Positions 54,490 through 63,878 of a DNA stretch of 64,000 bases are shown in pieces. Under the pieces are notes generated by a model. That model saw only the letters and a program-made list of their open reading frames with translations, searched no databases and was not told where the DNA came from. Source of the DNA: Microbacterium gubbeenense DSM 15944. GTDB taxonomy: Bacteria; Actinomycetota; Actinomycetes; Actinomycetales; Microbacteriaceae. The position numbers and the translations under genes are program-made. How positions within the stretch are numbered: position 1 is the stretch's first letter; every line of letters begins with the position of its first letter. The stretch covers positions 1-64,000 of the forward strand of contig NZ_AUGQ01000012.1 of the NCBI RefSeq assembly GCF_000422745.1, read 5' to 3'.

Positions 54490-56208
54490 TTACGCGACAT
54501 CTCCTTCTGAACCGACCGCGACCCACCCCTTCGCCCCGACCTCGACCGAGGCCTCGCCGATCCTCACCGCGCGCGATATCTCATCGAGGTTCGCGATGAG
54601 CATCGTCGCGGCGGATCCGATCGCCCAGACCTCGCCATCGCGCGCCGTCACGAGCGGGCCCTCGAGCGCCGCGAGGGCGCGGATCGCGTCCGCGACGGGG
54701 TAATCGGATCCGACGGCCGCACGGATGCCGCGCGGTCCCCGCTCCTCGAAGAACGACACGGACGCAACGCCCGGAACGGCCAGCGCCGCGGCGCTCGCGA
54801 TCGTCCACGTCGCGAGCTCCGGATCCCGCTGCCGCTCGTCGTCGGCGTCGAGCAGCTCGGGCCCGTATCCCTCGGAGAGATCCGTGACCGACGGGCGCGG
54901 CGGATCCGTCGTGGCGACGTTGTTGAGGTGCGCGCGCAGGGACACGGGGCCGACGTGCACGGGGGACCCGGCGATGCGCACGGCCTGCTGGGCGATGAGG
55001 CGCTGCATGCCGATGGCCTGCTCGAGCTGCAGCACCTCGCGGGTGTGGAACATCGGCGTCGTGCTGAACGCGACGCCGTCGAGGCCGGGCGGAACCAGAT
55101 GCTGGCCGCGATTCAGCTCGGTGAAGTGCGAGCGGGTGCCGCCGATGATCGGCACGTCTCGCGCGCCCAACGCCGTTCGCAGGAGCCGCAGCGATTCGTC
55201 GTCGGCCATGTGCTCGTGCGGATGCGTGGGCGGCTGGAACGCCGTGATCCGTGCGAGGGGGACCTGCTCGAGGGCGGCGATGGCATCTTCGAGCGCCTGC
55301 TCCGCCGCCTCCAGCGGCAGCACCAATCGCACGTCGAGCGGCAGGCCGCTGGCGGTCGCGCGCTGGATCACGGCCGGCCATCCGGCCCAGCCGAGGTCGA
55401 CCTCGACGAGGGTGTCGTGCCCGACCGGATCCGCGGATCCTGCACCCGGCGCCGTCGACGCCCCCACCGAGAACGTGACGGGCCCGGTTTCCTCGAGGCG
55501 GAGTTCGCCGAGCGCCTGAGATGTGGGCGAGGGCCTGACGGAGCCGCCCGATTCGTCAGGTGCTGGCCGAGAAGTCAGGGTCTCGGCAACCGTCACCGTC
55601 ACCCGCTGCGTCACCGGCCCGTCGAGCAGATAGGGAAAGGGATCCGCCAGCGCGCGGTTGTAGGTCTTGAACGAGGCGTCGGTCCAGTTGCGCTGGTCCT
55701 CCATCTCGAACGCATCGCCCTCGAACGCCACCGTCACGCCCTCCGACGACAGGGCTCGGATGTCGTAGGCCGGCTGGTGAGGCACGATATCGCGCGGGAA
55801 CTCGATCTGCGAGACCTCCCCGGACGTGTGCGTCACGGTCAGCGGATCCCCCGAAACGGCCGCCGGGTGCAGCACGACCAGGCCGGTGCGGTTGGTCCAG
55901 AACTCGCGGTCGGCCGCGGCCTCGAACGTCACCGATAGGGAGTCGCCGTCGACAACAACCGTCAGCGACCCGTCGAAGCGCACGCCGAACGAGCCGGACG
56001 AGAGAGGGATCCGCGCGACGTCGTCCCCGACATCGACCGCGCCCACGACCCACGAGGCCGTCGCCCAATCGCGGTCGCGCACGACGGCGCGCACGGAGCG
56101 CAGCACCTCGCGACCCCGATATCGGATCTGTGCGAGGTCATCGTCGCGCAGATCCAGGGCCCAGTCGCCGAGCGCGACGGGCACGATCTGTTCGCGGATC
56201 CAGGTCAT
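54490..56208 (-). CDS. apnL: Probable D-apionate lactonase (ApnL-like)
   Basis: The 572-residue protein matches no common hydrolase motif by eye. It has an N-terminal beta-rich part (LRDDDLAQIRYRGREVLRSV) and a later barrel-like part (TAFQPPTHPHEHMADDESL, IIGGTRSHFTELNRG, STTPMFHTREVLQLEQ, GYGPELLDADDERQRDPELA). It is the last gene of an operon whose other products fit apionate use, and large ApnL lactonases belong to that pathway, so I name it by context. Reaction: D-apionolactone to D-apionate. It could instead be another sugar-lactone or glycoside enzyme. Confidence 0.5.
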   Translation of the reverse strand: MTWIREQIVPVALGDWALDLRDDDLAQIRYRGREVLRSVRAVVRDRDWATASWVVGAVDVGDDVARIPLSSGSFGVRFDGSLTVVVDGDSLSVTFEAAADREFWTNRTGLVVLHPAAVSGDPLTVTHTSGEVSQIEFPRDIVPHQPAYDIRALSSEGVTVAFEGDAFEMEDQRNWTDASFKTYNRALADPFPYLLDGPVTQRVTVTVAETLTSRPAPDESGGSVRPSPTSQALGELRLEETGPVTFSVGASTAPGAGSADPVGHDTLVEVDLGWAGWPAVIQRATASGLPLDVRLVLPLEAAEQALEDAIAALEQVPLARITAFQPPTHPHEHMADDESLRLLRTALGARDVPIIGGTRSHFTELNRGQHLVPPGLDGVAFSTTPMFHTREVLQLEQAIGMQRLIAQQAVRIAGSPVHVGPVSLRAHLNNVATTDPPRPSVTDLSEGYGPELLDADDERQRDPELATWTIASAAALAVPGVASVSFFEERGPRGIRAAVGSDYPVADAIRALAALEGPLVTARDGEVWAIGSAATMLIANLDEISRAVRIGEASVEVGAKGWVAVGSEGDVA

Positions 56209-56241
56209 CTCCCCATCCTCTCGTCGCCGAGCGGTCGCCGC

Positions 56242-56997
56242 CTACAGTGTCGTCATCCCACCATCGACGGTGAACGCCGCACCGGTGGCGAACGCCGAAT
56301 CATCGCTCGCGAGGAACGACATCACCCCGATCAGGTCATCCGGCGTCGCCGGGCGCCCCATAGGGATCCGCGAGGTGATCGCCGCGCGCTGCTCGGGATC
56401 CGTGCTGATCGCCTCGACCAGCGGCGTCTCGACGTAGGACGGCACGACGGTGTTCACGCGTATGCCGCGCTGGGCATACGCGGCGGCAACCGTGCGGCCC
56501 AGGCCGTGGATCCCCGCCTTGGTCGTGCTGTACGCGGTGAAGTCCTTGCCCTCGCCCGTCACGCCCGTGGGGCTGCCGGTCAGAATGATGGATCCGCCGC
56601 CCGCGTCGAGCATCGACCGCACCGCATGCTTCACGGTGAGGAACGTGCCGGTCAGGTTGATGTCGACGGTGCGGCGCCAGGCCTCGAGGTCGAGGTCGGC
56701 GATCTGCGCGTCCTGGCCGAACAGCTGCACGCCGGCGTTGGCGACCACGACGTTCGGCGCCCAGCCGCCGGCGGCCAACGACGTGAACGCACCTGCAACC
56801 TGGCCCTCGTCCGAGATATCGACGGTTACCGCCCGGGCCTCGCCGCCGAGCGCGGCCGCGGCCCGCTCCGCGGAAGCGCCATCGCGGTCGGCGATCACCA
56901 CGCGAGCGCCGTCGGCGACGAACCGCGTGGCGACCGCGAGCCCGATCCCCGATGCCGCGCCCGTGACGAGGGCGGTCTTTCCCGACAGCCGTGCCAT
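56242..56997 (-). CDS. SDR-family oxidoreductase of the apionate operon
   Basis: The 251-residue protein has VTGAASGIGLAVATRFVADG, VVANAGVQLFGQDA, GSIILTGSPTG and the YSTTK pair. The start overlaps the apnO stop by one base (TGATG). It may oxidise apiose to the lactone or reduce a pathway tetrulose; sequence cannot decide. Its GSPTGVTGEGKDF loop is distinctive. Confidence 0.85.
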   Translation of the reverse strand: MARLSGKTALVTGAASGIGLAVATRFVADGARVVIADRDGASAERAAAALGGEARAVTVDISDEGQVAGAFTSLAAGGWAPNVVVANAGVQLFGQDAQIADLDLEAWRRTVDINLTGTFLTVKHAVRSMLDAGGGSIILTGSPTGVTGEGKDFTAYSTTKAGIHGLGRTVAAAYAQRGIRVNTVVPSYVETPLVEAISTDPEQRAAITSRIPMGRPATPDDLIGVMSFLASDDSAFATGAAFTVDGGMTTL

Positions 56998-57851
56998 CAG
57001 CGCGCGATCTTGTCGAGGTGCAGCATCGCGGCGAGGTTCTTGTCGAGCTCGTCGTCCTGGAAGATCTTCTTCCAGTCGTCCTTGATGATCGACTCGCGGC
57101 CGTACTTCATCGCGATCAGGCACGCGTCGCTGAACGGGTTGTCGCCGCGCAGGCCGTTGGCGAGCGCGACCTGCGTGTGGCCGTACATGATGCTGCGCGC
57201 GGCGGCCTCGGGCACGCCCATCGTGTGGATCGCCTCGTCGAGCGCCTCGTTCAGCAGCTCGCCGATCATGCACGCCACCGTCTCGACGAGCGTCGGCTCG
57301 AGCTGGGCGAGCTGCTTGATCGTCACGAAGTGCACGTCGATGACGGGCGCGTAGATCGCGCGCACGGTCTCCTCGACGAGGGTCTTTTTCGCCGGGTCGT
57401 CGCTCTCGACGGCCGCGATCGCGTCCTGCGGGGCGGCGATGCCGCCGAACGTGTCGGCCCACTGCTCGGGCGTCTCGCGCTGCAGGAAGATCGACGGGTG
57501 GCACGGGTGCGCCACCGCCTGGATCACGTCGTCGCGCGTCGTGAGCAGGCCCGCGTAGGCGGCGGCGGGGTCGAGCGTCAGGCAGACGGATCCCGCCTTC
57601 ATCTGCGGCACGAGCTCCGCCGTGACGGCGGCGAGGGCGAGGTCAGGCACCGCGAGCACGACGATGTCGGCGTCCGCGACGGCGACGGACGACTCGGTCA
57701 GCGTGCGCCCGGCTTCGCGCGTGCTCTCCTGGCCCGCGGGGGAGTTCTCGACGTAGCGCACATCGTGATCCGTGCGCACGAGGTTGTTGGACACGCGCAT
57801 GCCCATCTTTCCGCCGGCGCCGATGACGGCAATGCTGTACTTCTCGCTCAT
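56997..57851 (-). CDS. apnO: Probable D-apionate oxidoisomerase (ApnO-like)
   Basis: The 284-residue protein has an N-terminal NAD domain (SIAVIGAGGKMGMRVSNNLV) and VALADADIVVLAVPD-like loops. The C-terminal domain resembles phosphogluconate dehydrogenase C-terminal regions, with ACMIGELLNEALDEAIHTMG and HPCHPSIFLQRETPEQWADT. ApnO enzymes of this build convert D-apionate to 3-oxo-isoapionate. Coupling to an OiaC-like decarboxylase supports that. ATG 57851 has GAGGAG upstream and overlaps the OiaC stop. Confidence 0.65.
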   Translation of the reverse strand: MSEKYSIAVIGAGGKMGMRVSNNLVRTDHDVRYVENSPAGQESTREAGRTLTESSVAVADADIVVLAVPDLALAAVTAELVPQMKAGSVCLTLDPAAAYAGLLTTRDDVIQAVAHPCHPSIFLQRETPEQWADTFGGIAAPQDAIAAVESDDPAKKTLVEETVRAIYAPVIDVHFVTIKQLAQLEPTLVETVACMIGELLNEALDEAIHTMGVPEAAARSIMYGHTQVALANGLRGDNPFSDACLIAMKYGRESIIKDDWKKIFQDDELDKNLAAMLHLDKIAR

Positions 57852-58630
57852 AGGGTGCTCCTCAGATATTCCAGGGTCGCGCGGGTCCAATCGCGCTCGG
57901 TTCGGATCGTGGTCTCGGCATCTGCCTGCCGCGGCAGCCAGTGCTCGACGACCTCGTTGATGCCGCGTTCGCGGGGTCGGATGACGTCCAGCACGTGGCC
58001 GTAGTCGTGCAGGCCATCACCCATGCGGGCGCCGCTGTAGGTGAAGCCGACCCAGCCGTCCTGGCGCGCGAACGCGAAGTCCTTCACGTGAACGTTCTTC
58101 ACCAGCCGCGAGGTCTGCTCGGTGCACGCGCGCGGGCTCTCCAGCTGCGCGACGACGTTCGCCGGATCCAGGCACACGCCGAGCGCGGCGCTTCCGACCG
58201 CGTCGATCACGCCCAGGAGGTCGCGCGTCGGCACCTGTTCGTACGTTTCCAGCGCGAGCGATACGCCCGCCGCCTCGTACGCGGGCATCGCCGTGCTGAG
58301 GATCCGCGTCGCCTCGTCGAGCGACGGGCGCGAGCCCGGCCCGTACAGCATGCTGCGCACGAGGCGGGCGTCGAAGACCTCCGCGAGCTCGAGGAACCTC
58401 GACAGGCGCTCCTGTTCGATCCCCTTCGTGCCCAGCTCGATCGTGAGGCCGTGGTCGTGCGCGGCGCTCGCCGCATCGCGCAGCTCCGCATCCGTCATCC
58501 GCTCGAGCGGCGCGTAGTCGCAGATCTGGAAGAGCTCGACGCCCTGCGCGCGCGCGTCCTCGAACGCGCCGACGAGGGAGAGCCCCTCCGCGTGCTGCCA
58601 GAAATAGGCGTACGTCCCGAGCCCGATCAC
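57848..58630 (-). CDS. oiaC: Probable 3-oxo-isoapionate decarboxylase (OiaC-like), sugar isomerase/epimerase barrel
   Basis: The 260-residue TIM-barrel protein has GTYAYFWQHAEG, GVELFQICDYAPLERM, VSLALETYEQVPTRDLLGVI, LGVCLDPANVVAQLESP and NVHVKDFAF with the metal-binding E, D and H. This is the xylose-isomerase-like family that includes OiaC, which decarboxylates 3-oxo-isoapionate to L-erythrulose. Its GTG start overlaps the TIM-like gene stop (GTGA). Confidence 0.6.
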   Translation of the reverse strand: MIGLGTYAYFWQHAEGLSLVGAFEDARAQGVELFQICDYAPLERMTDAELRDAASAAHDHGLTIELGTKGIEQERLSRFLELAEVFDARLVRSMLYGPGSRPSLDEATRILSTAMPAYEAAGVSLALETYEQVPTRDLLGVIDAVGSAALGVCLDPANVVAQLESPRACTEQTSRLVKNVHVKDFAFARQDGWVGFTYSGARMGDGLHDYGHVLDVIRPRERGINEVVEHWLPRQADAETTIRTERDWTRATLEYLRSTL

Positions 58631-59388
58631 GCCGCGCGCCCCTCCGCGACGCGGGTCGCCTCGTCGAGCACCTGCACGAGCGCGTCGGGATCGTGCGCGA
58701 AGCGCCCGAGGAAGACGCCGTCGACCGCGTCGCCGAGCGCCGTCATGACCCCCGGGCCGGCCGCGCCCCCGTAGATGACGGCGGATCCGGTGCGCAGGGG
58801 ATCCGCTTCGAGCGCCGCGCGGAGCGCGCCCGCGACGACGCGCACGTGCTCCTCGCCCGCGGGCTCGGCGGCGCCGATCGCCCACACGGGCTCGTACGCG
58901 ACGATGACGGATCCGCCCTCAGCCCCGGTAAGCGACGCACGCAGCTGCCGCAGGGAGATCTCGGCGGCAGAATCCGGATCCTGCTCGTCCCGCTCGCCGA
59001 TGCAGAGCAGCGGCGTGAGCCCGGCGCGGAGGGCGGCGCGCGTCTTCTCGGCCACGATCGCGTCGGTCTCGCCGAACAGCCGCCGCCGCTCGGCGTGGCC
59101 GATCTCGGCGATCGTCGCGCCCACCTCGGCGAGCTCGGCGGCCGAGACCTCGCCGGTGAACGCGCCCTCGTCGGCCGACGCGACGTCCTGCCCGCCGATC
59201 CGCACGGGGGTGCCGCGGAAGGCCTCGACGGCGGGGCCGACCTGCAGGTAGGTGGGCGTGATGAACAGCTCGACGGATCCGCTCGTCACGCCGGCGTGCG
59301 AGCGCACGCGCGCGGCGACGTCGTCGAACCACGCGAGCGCACGCCCGTGCCCGAAGTACATCTTCAGGCTGACGCCGACAGTGACCAT
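58627..59388 (-). CDS. lerI: Triose-phosphate-isomerase-like enzyme, probable L-erythrulose 1-phosphate isomerase
   Basis: The 253-residue protein has TIM catalytic marks: SLKMYFG (lysine), GHAERRRLFGETD (histidine), and VIVAYEPVWAIGAAEPA (glutamate). Sequence differences such as SLKMYF in place of NWKMN, and its operon with an RpiB-like and a DhaK-like gene, match LerI. That enzyme converts L-erythrulose 1-phosphate to D-erythrulose 4-phosphate. The start overlaps the RpiB-like gene stop by one base. Confidence 0.72.
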   Translation of the reverse strand: MVTVGVSLKMYFGHGRALAWFDDVAARVRSHAGVTSGSVELFITPTYLQVGPAVEAFRGTPVRIGGQDVASADEGAFTGEVSAAELAEVGATIAEIGHAERRRLFGETDAIVAEKTRAALRAGLTPLLCIGERDEQDPDSAAEISLRQLRASLTGAEGGSVIVAYEPVWAIGAAEPAGEEHVRVVAGALRAALEADPLRTGSAVIYGGAAGPGVMTALGDAVDGVFLGRFAHDPDALVQVLDEATRVAEGRAA

Positions 59389-59858
59389 CAGCAGCTTCCG
59401 GTGCTCTCGTACCCGTCGAGGATCGCGACCTTCTCGGCCGATGCCGATGTCTCGTCGAACCGGTACGTCAGCCACTCCTTCGCGAGGCGGCGGGCGAGCT
59501 CGATGCCGACGACGCGCTGGCCCATGCAGAGCACCTGCGCGTTGTTGGAGAGCACGGAGCGTTCGACGGAGAAGCTGTCGTGGGCGGTGACCGCACGGAT
59601 CCCCGCGACCTTGTTCGCCGCGATCGCGACGCCGAGCCCGGTGCCGCAGATGAGGATCGCGCGGTCGGCCTCGCCGCGCGCGACACGCTCGGCGGCCTCG
59701 ATCGCGACCGTCGGGTACGGCGTGTGGCCGTCGGCCGAGACTCCCACGTCGACGACGCTCGCGACGAGGTCGTTCTGCTCGAGATCCTTCTTGATGATCT
59801 CCTTGTATCCGAAGCCGGCGTCGTCGCCGCCGATGATGATGCGAAGCGGTTCAGCCAT
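59388..59858 (-). CDS. derI: RpiB-like isomerase, probable D-erythrulose 4-phosphate isomerase
   Basis: The 156-residue protein has [56 protein letters not shown] with the active-site cysteine, and [20 protein letters not shown]. RpiB relatives next to LerI- and LerK-like genes are DerI, yielding D-erythrose 4-phosphate. A ribose 5-phosphate isomerase role is possible. It starts two bases after the kinase stop. Confidence 0.75.
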   Translation of the reverse strand: MAEPLRIIIGGDDAGFGYKEIIKKDLEQNDLVASVVDVGVSADGHTPYPTVAIEAAERVARGEADRAILICGTGLGVAIAANKVAGIRAVTAHDSFSVERSVLSNNAQVLCMGQRVVGIELARRLAKEWLTYRFDETSASAEKVAILDGYESTGSC

Positions 59859-59860
59859 GA

Positions 59861-61588
59861 TCAAGCCTTCTTTCCGTCAGTGAGGGTGATGAGCGCCTGC
59901 GCGAGGAGCGCGAGCGAGTGTGCTCCGGGATCCGGTGTGCCGAGCGACTTCTCGTGGTGAGTGCGCGCGCGGCCCATCTGGGGGAGCATGTCGGCCGTCG
60001 CCGCGGCGGCCCGGGTGGCGGCGTCCGCGGCGTCGCGCCAGGCGTCGGCCACGGACGCACCCGATGCGGCCCTTGCCGCGAACGCCTCCGACAGCGGCAC
60101 GAGCGAGTCGACCATCGTCTTGTCGCCCGGTACCGCGCCGAATGTCAGCACGCGCTCGGACGCGGCGGTGAGGCCGTCCGCGAGCGCGGACGCGGCGGGG
60201 GAGCCGTCGTCGTCGACGTGCGAGGCGACCGCCGTGAGGATCGCGCCCCAGATCGCGCCCGAGGTGCCGCCGGCCCGATCCGACCAGGCGTCCGCGGCGC
60301 GTTCGAGCGTCGTGCGGGCGCCGGCGCCGCGCTCGACCGCGTCGCGTGCGGCGTCGCGTGCGGCGTGCACGCCGCGCTGCATGCCGATGCCGTGGTCGCC
60401 GTCGCCGGCGATCTGGTCGAGGCGCCCGAGCTCGTCGACGTTCTCATCGATCGTGTCGCGCGCGATGTCGAACGCCCGAGCGACGATGGCGGCGACTGCG
60501 CGCCCCTCGTCGTCCGCGGCGACGATCTCGGCCGCCTGCTCATCCGCGTCGTCGTCGGCGACGATCTCGCCGGTGCGGTCGACGGATCCGCGGCGGTACG
60601 CCGGGCTGTCGACGGGCGTCTCCCACAGATCTTCGAGCTCGTCGTCGAGCCACAAGAGCGTCAGCGAGGTGCCGGCCATGTCGAAGCTCGTGCAGTACTC
60701 GCCCACGTGCGGATCGACCGCCTCGATGCCGGCGGCCTCGAGCAGCTGCGCGACGCGGCGGTAGACGACGAACATCTCCTCGTACTTCAAGGATCCGAGC
60801 CCGTTGAGGATCGGGATGACGCGTGCGCCGCGCGCCTGGTCGACGCCGTCGGGCAGCTCCTCGAGCAGGCGTTCGACGAGCAGCGCCGCCAGCTCGTCGG
60901 CGGTCGGGATGTCGGCGTCGCGCAGGCCGGGCTCGCCGTGGATGCCGAGGCCGATCGCCATGCGACCGGGCTCGACCTCGAAGAGCGGCTCGGGAGCGCC
61001 GGGGAGCGTGCAGCCGCTGAAGGCCACACCGAAGGATCGGGTGCGCTCGTTGGCGTGGGCCGCCAGGCGCGCGACCTCGTCAAGCGAGGCCCCGCGCGCG
61101 GAGGCGGCGCCCGCGATGCGGAACACCGTCAGGTCGCCCGCGATACCGCGGCGCCGGTGCTTCTCCGAGACGGGAGCGCTGGAGACGTCGTCGGTCACCG
61201 CGAGACTCTGGCAGGGGATCCCCGCCGCGCGCAGCTGCTCCTGGGCCGCATCGAAGTTGAGCACGTCGCCCGCGTAGTTGCCGTAGCTGAGCAGCACGCC
61301 GCCGCCGTTCTCTGCGGCCTTCGAGACGTGGAACACCTGCTGCGTCGACGGCGAGGCGAACAGGTTGCCCATCGCGGCGCCGTGCGCGAGGCCGGGCCCG
61401 ACGAGCCCGCCGAACGCGGGGTAGTGGCCGCTGCCGCCGCCGACAACGAGCGCCACCTGGCCCTCCGGCGTCTTCGTGGATCGGGCGACGCCGCCCGACA
61501 CGCGCCGCACGTAGCGGCCGTTCGCCGCGACGAAGCCGTCGATCATCTCGTCCGCGAAGTCTGCGGGGTCGTTCCAGAGGCGCGTCAT
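59861..61588 (-). CDS. lerK: DhaK-DhaL fusion kinase, probable L-erythrulose kinase
   Basis: Residues 1 to about 330 are a DhaK domain: [33 protein letters not shown], and [13 protein letters not shown] with the histidine that holds the keto sugar. Residues from about 370 to 575 are Dha[21 protein letters not shown] and [12 protein letters not shown]. It is an ATP-dependent dihydroxyacetone-type kinase. Context makes L-erythrulose the likely substrate. It is the first gene of the operon; a FadR-like operator lies 49 bases upstream. Confidence 0.82.
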   Translation of the reverse strand: MTRLWNDPADFADEMIDGFVAANGRYVRRVSGGVARSTKTPEGQVALVVGGGSGHYPAFGGLVGPGLAHGAAMGNLFASPSTQQVFHVSKAAENGGGVLLSYGNYAGDVLNFDAAQEQLRAAGIPCQSLAVTDDVSSAPVSEKHRRRGIAGDLTVFRIAGAASARGASLDEVARLAAHANERTRSFGVAFSGCTLPGAPEPLFEVEPGRMAIGLGIHGEPGLRDADIPTADELAALLVERLLEELPDGVDQARGARVIPILNGLGSLKYEEMFVVYRRVAQLLEAAGIEAVDPHVGEYCTSFDMAGTSLTLLWLDDELEDLWETPVDSPAYRRGSVDRTGEIVADDDADEQAAEIVAADDEGRAVAAIVARAFDIARDTIDENVDELGRLDQIAGDGDHGIGMQRGVHAARDAARDAVERGAGARTTLERAADAWSDRAGGTSGAIWGAILTAVASHVDDDGSPAASALADGLTAASERVLTFGAVPGDKTMVDSLVPLSEAFAARAASGASVADAWRDAADAATRAAAATADMLPQMGRARTHHEKSLGTPDPGAHSLALLAQALITLTDGKKA

Positions 61589-61636
61589 GATCGCTTCGTC
61601 CGTTCGTGGTCGACATCGAGCCGTGATGTCATGAGT

Positions 61637-61656
61637 TTGGCAAACCGGTTGACCAA
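61637..61656. promoter_or_regulatory. Near-palindromic operator between lerK-like gene and GntR gene
   Basis: TTGGCAAACCGGTTGACCAA is a 20-base inverted repeat with eight of ten pairs matching and an ACCGGT centre. It lies 49 bases before the operon start and 151 bases before the GntR gene. FadR-type regulators bind such sites, so the adjacent regulator is the likely ligand-responsive controller. Confidence 0.55.
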
Positions 61657-61806
61657 TAACAATCTACTACGGGAATGCGTCGGCATATGGGCCTCTCCTT
61701 CGCGGTCGATCCCGGGGGTTCGTCGATGTGTAGTGTGATGGGCTGCACGGATCTCGCCGATCGCGCGGGGCGTCTCGGCCTCCGTGCACTGACAGAGAGG
61801 CACGGC

Positions 61807-62541
61807 ATGGCAAGCGACTCCTCGTCGTCGGCGCAGATCGTCGACGCGCTCGGGACGCTGCCGACGGGCACGCCCGTCAGCGAAGTGGCGCGGCGCCTGC
61901 TCGACCTCTTCACCAGCGGATCCGTCGAGCCCGGCACGCGCCTGCCCTCCGAGCGACAGCTCGCCGCGTCGCTCGCCGTGGGGCGCTCGGCAGTGCGCGA
62001 GGCGCTCGCGGCGCTCGAGATTCTGGGCATCGTGCAGGTGCGCCCCGGATCCGGCACGTTCCTTCGCGGACAGGCCAGCGAGCTGCTGCCGCAGACCCTG
62101 CGCTGGGGGCTGCTGATCGGCGAACGCAACACGAGCGAGCTGCTGGAGCTGCGCTCGGGGCTCGAGATCTACGTCGCCCGCATAGCGGCGACTCGCGCGG
62201 ATGCGACCGCTCGCGACACGCTGCGCTCCCACGTGCGCGAGATGCGCGACGCGGGCGATGACCTCGCGGCGTTCACGCGGGCCGACCTCGCGTTCCACCT
62301 CGATATCGCCGAGGCCGCCGACAACCGCACGCTCCACGATCTGCTGCACGTCGTGCGCTCGCTGCTGCAGGTGCACGCCGACCGCGCGGTGCACTCCCTG
62401 CCCGACGCCGAGGTCGCGGCGGTCGAGCACGAGGCCGTGCTCGATGCGCTCGACGCCGGCGATCCCGACGCGGCCGCCTCGGCTATGGCCGTGCACATGG
62501 TCACTGCGTCGGATCGCGTGACGAGGCTGCTCGGCGGCTGA
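61807..62541 (+). CDS. FadR/GntR-family regulator of the apionate operon
   Basis: The 244-residue protein has a winged helix (LFTSGSVEPGTRLPSERQLA, LAVGRSAVREALAALEI) and an FCD domain (LLELRSGLEIYVARIAATRA, FTRADLAFHLDIAEAADNRT, VEHEAVLDALDAGD). It is divergent from the seven-gene operon. ATG 61807 has GAGAGG six bases upstream; a frame open to 61675 adds a non-conserved stretch. Confidence 0.85.
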   Translation: MASDSSSSAQIVDALGTLPTGTPVSEVARRLLDLFTSGSVEPGTRLPSERQLAASLAVGRSAVREALAALEILGIVQVRPGSGTFLRGQASELLPQTLRWGLLIGERNTSELLELRSGLEIYVARIAATRADATARDTLRSHVREMRDAGDDLAAFTRADLAFHLDIAEAADNRTLHDLLHVVRSLLQVHADRAVHSLPDAEVAAVEHEAVLDALDAGDPDAAASAMAVHMVTASDRVTRLLGG

Positions 62542-62551
62542 ACGAGCAGCC
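62525..62551 (+). terminator. Small hairpin at the end of the GntR gene
   Basis: GGCTGCTC and GAGCAGCC form an eight-base-pair stem with an 11-base loop that holds the TGA stop. It lacks a T tract and is a weak candidate. Confidence 0.4.
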
Positions 62552-62591
62552 GTCGATCGCAGTTCCGTTCCGTTCACGATTTCTCCCGCGA

Positions 62592-63656
62592 TCAGCTGTT
62601 CGGTGTGACGATCGACTTGATGGTGGCGGGATCCGACGTCGAATCGAGCGCGTCGGTGACGCGGTCGAGGCCGAATCGGCCGGTCACCATGCGGTCGAGG
62701 TCGACCCGGCCGTCGGCGACGAGCGCGATGGCGGCGGGCCATGTATTGGCGTAGCGGAACACGCCCGTGATGATGAGCTCGTTGTTCTGGATGTGCGTGA
62801 TCGGCAGCGGCATCTCGTCGATGCCCATGCCGACGAGCACGACTCGGCCGCCGGGCCGCACCGCGCGGATCCCGCTCTTGACGGCGGGTGCCGCACCCGA
62901 CGCGTCGATGAATGCGTCGACGGTGCCGTCGAGCGATGAGACATCGTCGTGGGCCGGATCGATCACGCGCGTGGCGCCGAAGGTCAGCGCCGACGCGCGG
63001 CGGGCCTCCGCGAGATCGGACACGATGACCTCGGTCGCGCCGAACGCGCGGGCGACCTGCGCCGAGACGATGCCGATCGGGCCGGCGCCGGCGATGAGCA
63101 CGCGCGATCCCGGCTGGATCGCGGCCTTGCGCGCAGTGGCGATCGCGACCGACAGCGGCTCCATGAGGGCCGCCGCGTCGTCGCTGACGGTGTCGGGGAT
63201 CGCGAACGCGAAGTGGCTCTGGATCGTGACGTGCTCCTGGAACGCGCCGTCGGTGCCGGGCACGGCGTAGAACTGCATCTCGGGGTCGAGGTTGTACTCG
63301 CCGCGCAGCGTCTCGGGCGACGTGTGCGAAGGGTGCTGGGGTTCGATCGATACGCGCTCGCCGATCCGGCCCGGATCCACGTCGGCGCCTACCGCGACGA
63401 TCACGCCGCCGGATTCGTGCCCGAGCACGAGCGGTTCGTCGACCCGCCAGTCGCCGAGGCGGCCGTCGTGGTAGAAGTGTACGTCGCTGCCGCACACGCC
63501 GACCGCGGTGACCCTCACGAGCACCTCGTCGGCCGCGGGCGTCGGCACGGGGCGCGATTCGATCCTCACATCGCGCGCGGCATGCAGAACAGCGGCGCGC
63601 TGCGTCGACGGGATCCCCTCGGATCCTATGGGGCGCGTGGGTTCGCTCGTGCTCAA
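62592..63656 (-). CDS. Zinc-dependent medium-chain polyol dehydrogenase (sorbitol dehydrogenase type)
   Basis: The 354-residue protein has GVCGSDVHFYHDGRLG and VLGHESGGVI with the catalytic zinc ligands, and VLIAGAGPIGIVSAQVARAF for NAD. The structural zinc loop has lost its cysteines (QHPSHTSPETLRGEYNLDP), as in some sorbitol dehydrogenases. Position beside the erythrulose genes suggests a tetritol or pentitol substrate. The TTG start at 63656 has GGGAG eight bases upstream. Confidence 0.87.
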   Translation of the reverse strand: MSTSEPTRPIGSEGIPSTQRAAVLHAARDVRIESRPVPTPAADEVLVRVTAVGVCGSDVHFYHDGRLGDWRVDEPLVLGHESGGVIVAVGADVDPGRIGERVSIEPQHPSHTSPETLRGEYNLDPEMQFYAVPGTDGAFQEHVTIQSHFAFAIPDTVSDDAAALMEPLSVAIATARKAAIQPGSRVLIAGAGPIGIVSAQVARAFGATEVIVSDLAEARRASALTFGATRVIDPAHDDVSSLDGTVDAFIDASGAAPAVKSGIRAVRPGGRVVLVGMGIDEMPLPITHIQNNELIITGVFRYANTWPAAIALVADGRVDLDRMVTGRFGLDRVTDALDSTSDPATIKSIVTPNS

Positions 63657-63878
63657 TGGTCCATCTCCCTCGATGTCGCTTGCTGAGATTCGTTATCTAC
63701 GTGTCACGATGTTGACGTTGAATCTAACGTAGTTCATGTTCTAAGCTACTCAAACGTAACACTGTCGATGGGTCACTCACCACGGGTCCTGTGCCGGAAG
63801 GCGCGGCGACACCGAGCGGATGACCGCCCACAGGCCCGGGGCGACGAGAGCCCCGAGCCCGACGCGAACGGAGCAACG
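63657..63878. other. Divergent spacer between two dehydrogenase genes
   Basis: This 222-base region has an AT-rich patch with CTACGT (63697-63702) and ACGTAG (63727-63732) as an inverted repeat. TTGACG at 63712-63717 is a possible -35 box for the rightward gene. No LacI or FadR-type site like those upstream was seen. The rest is ordinary GC-rich sequence. Confidence 0.35.
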
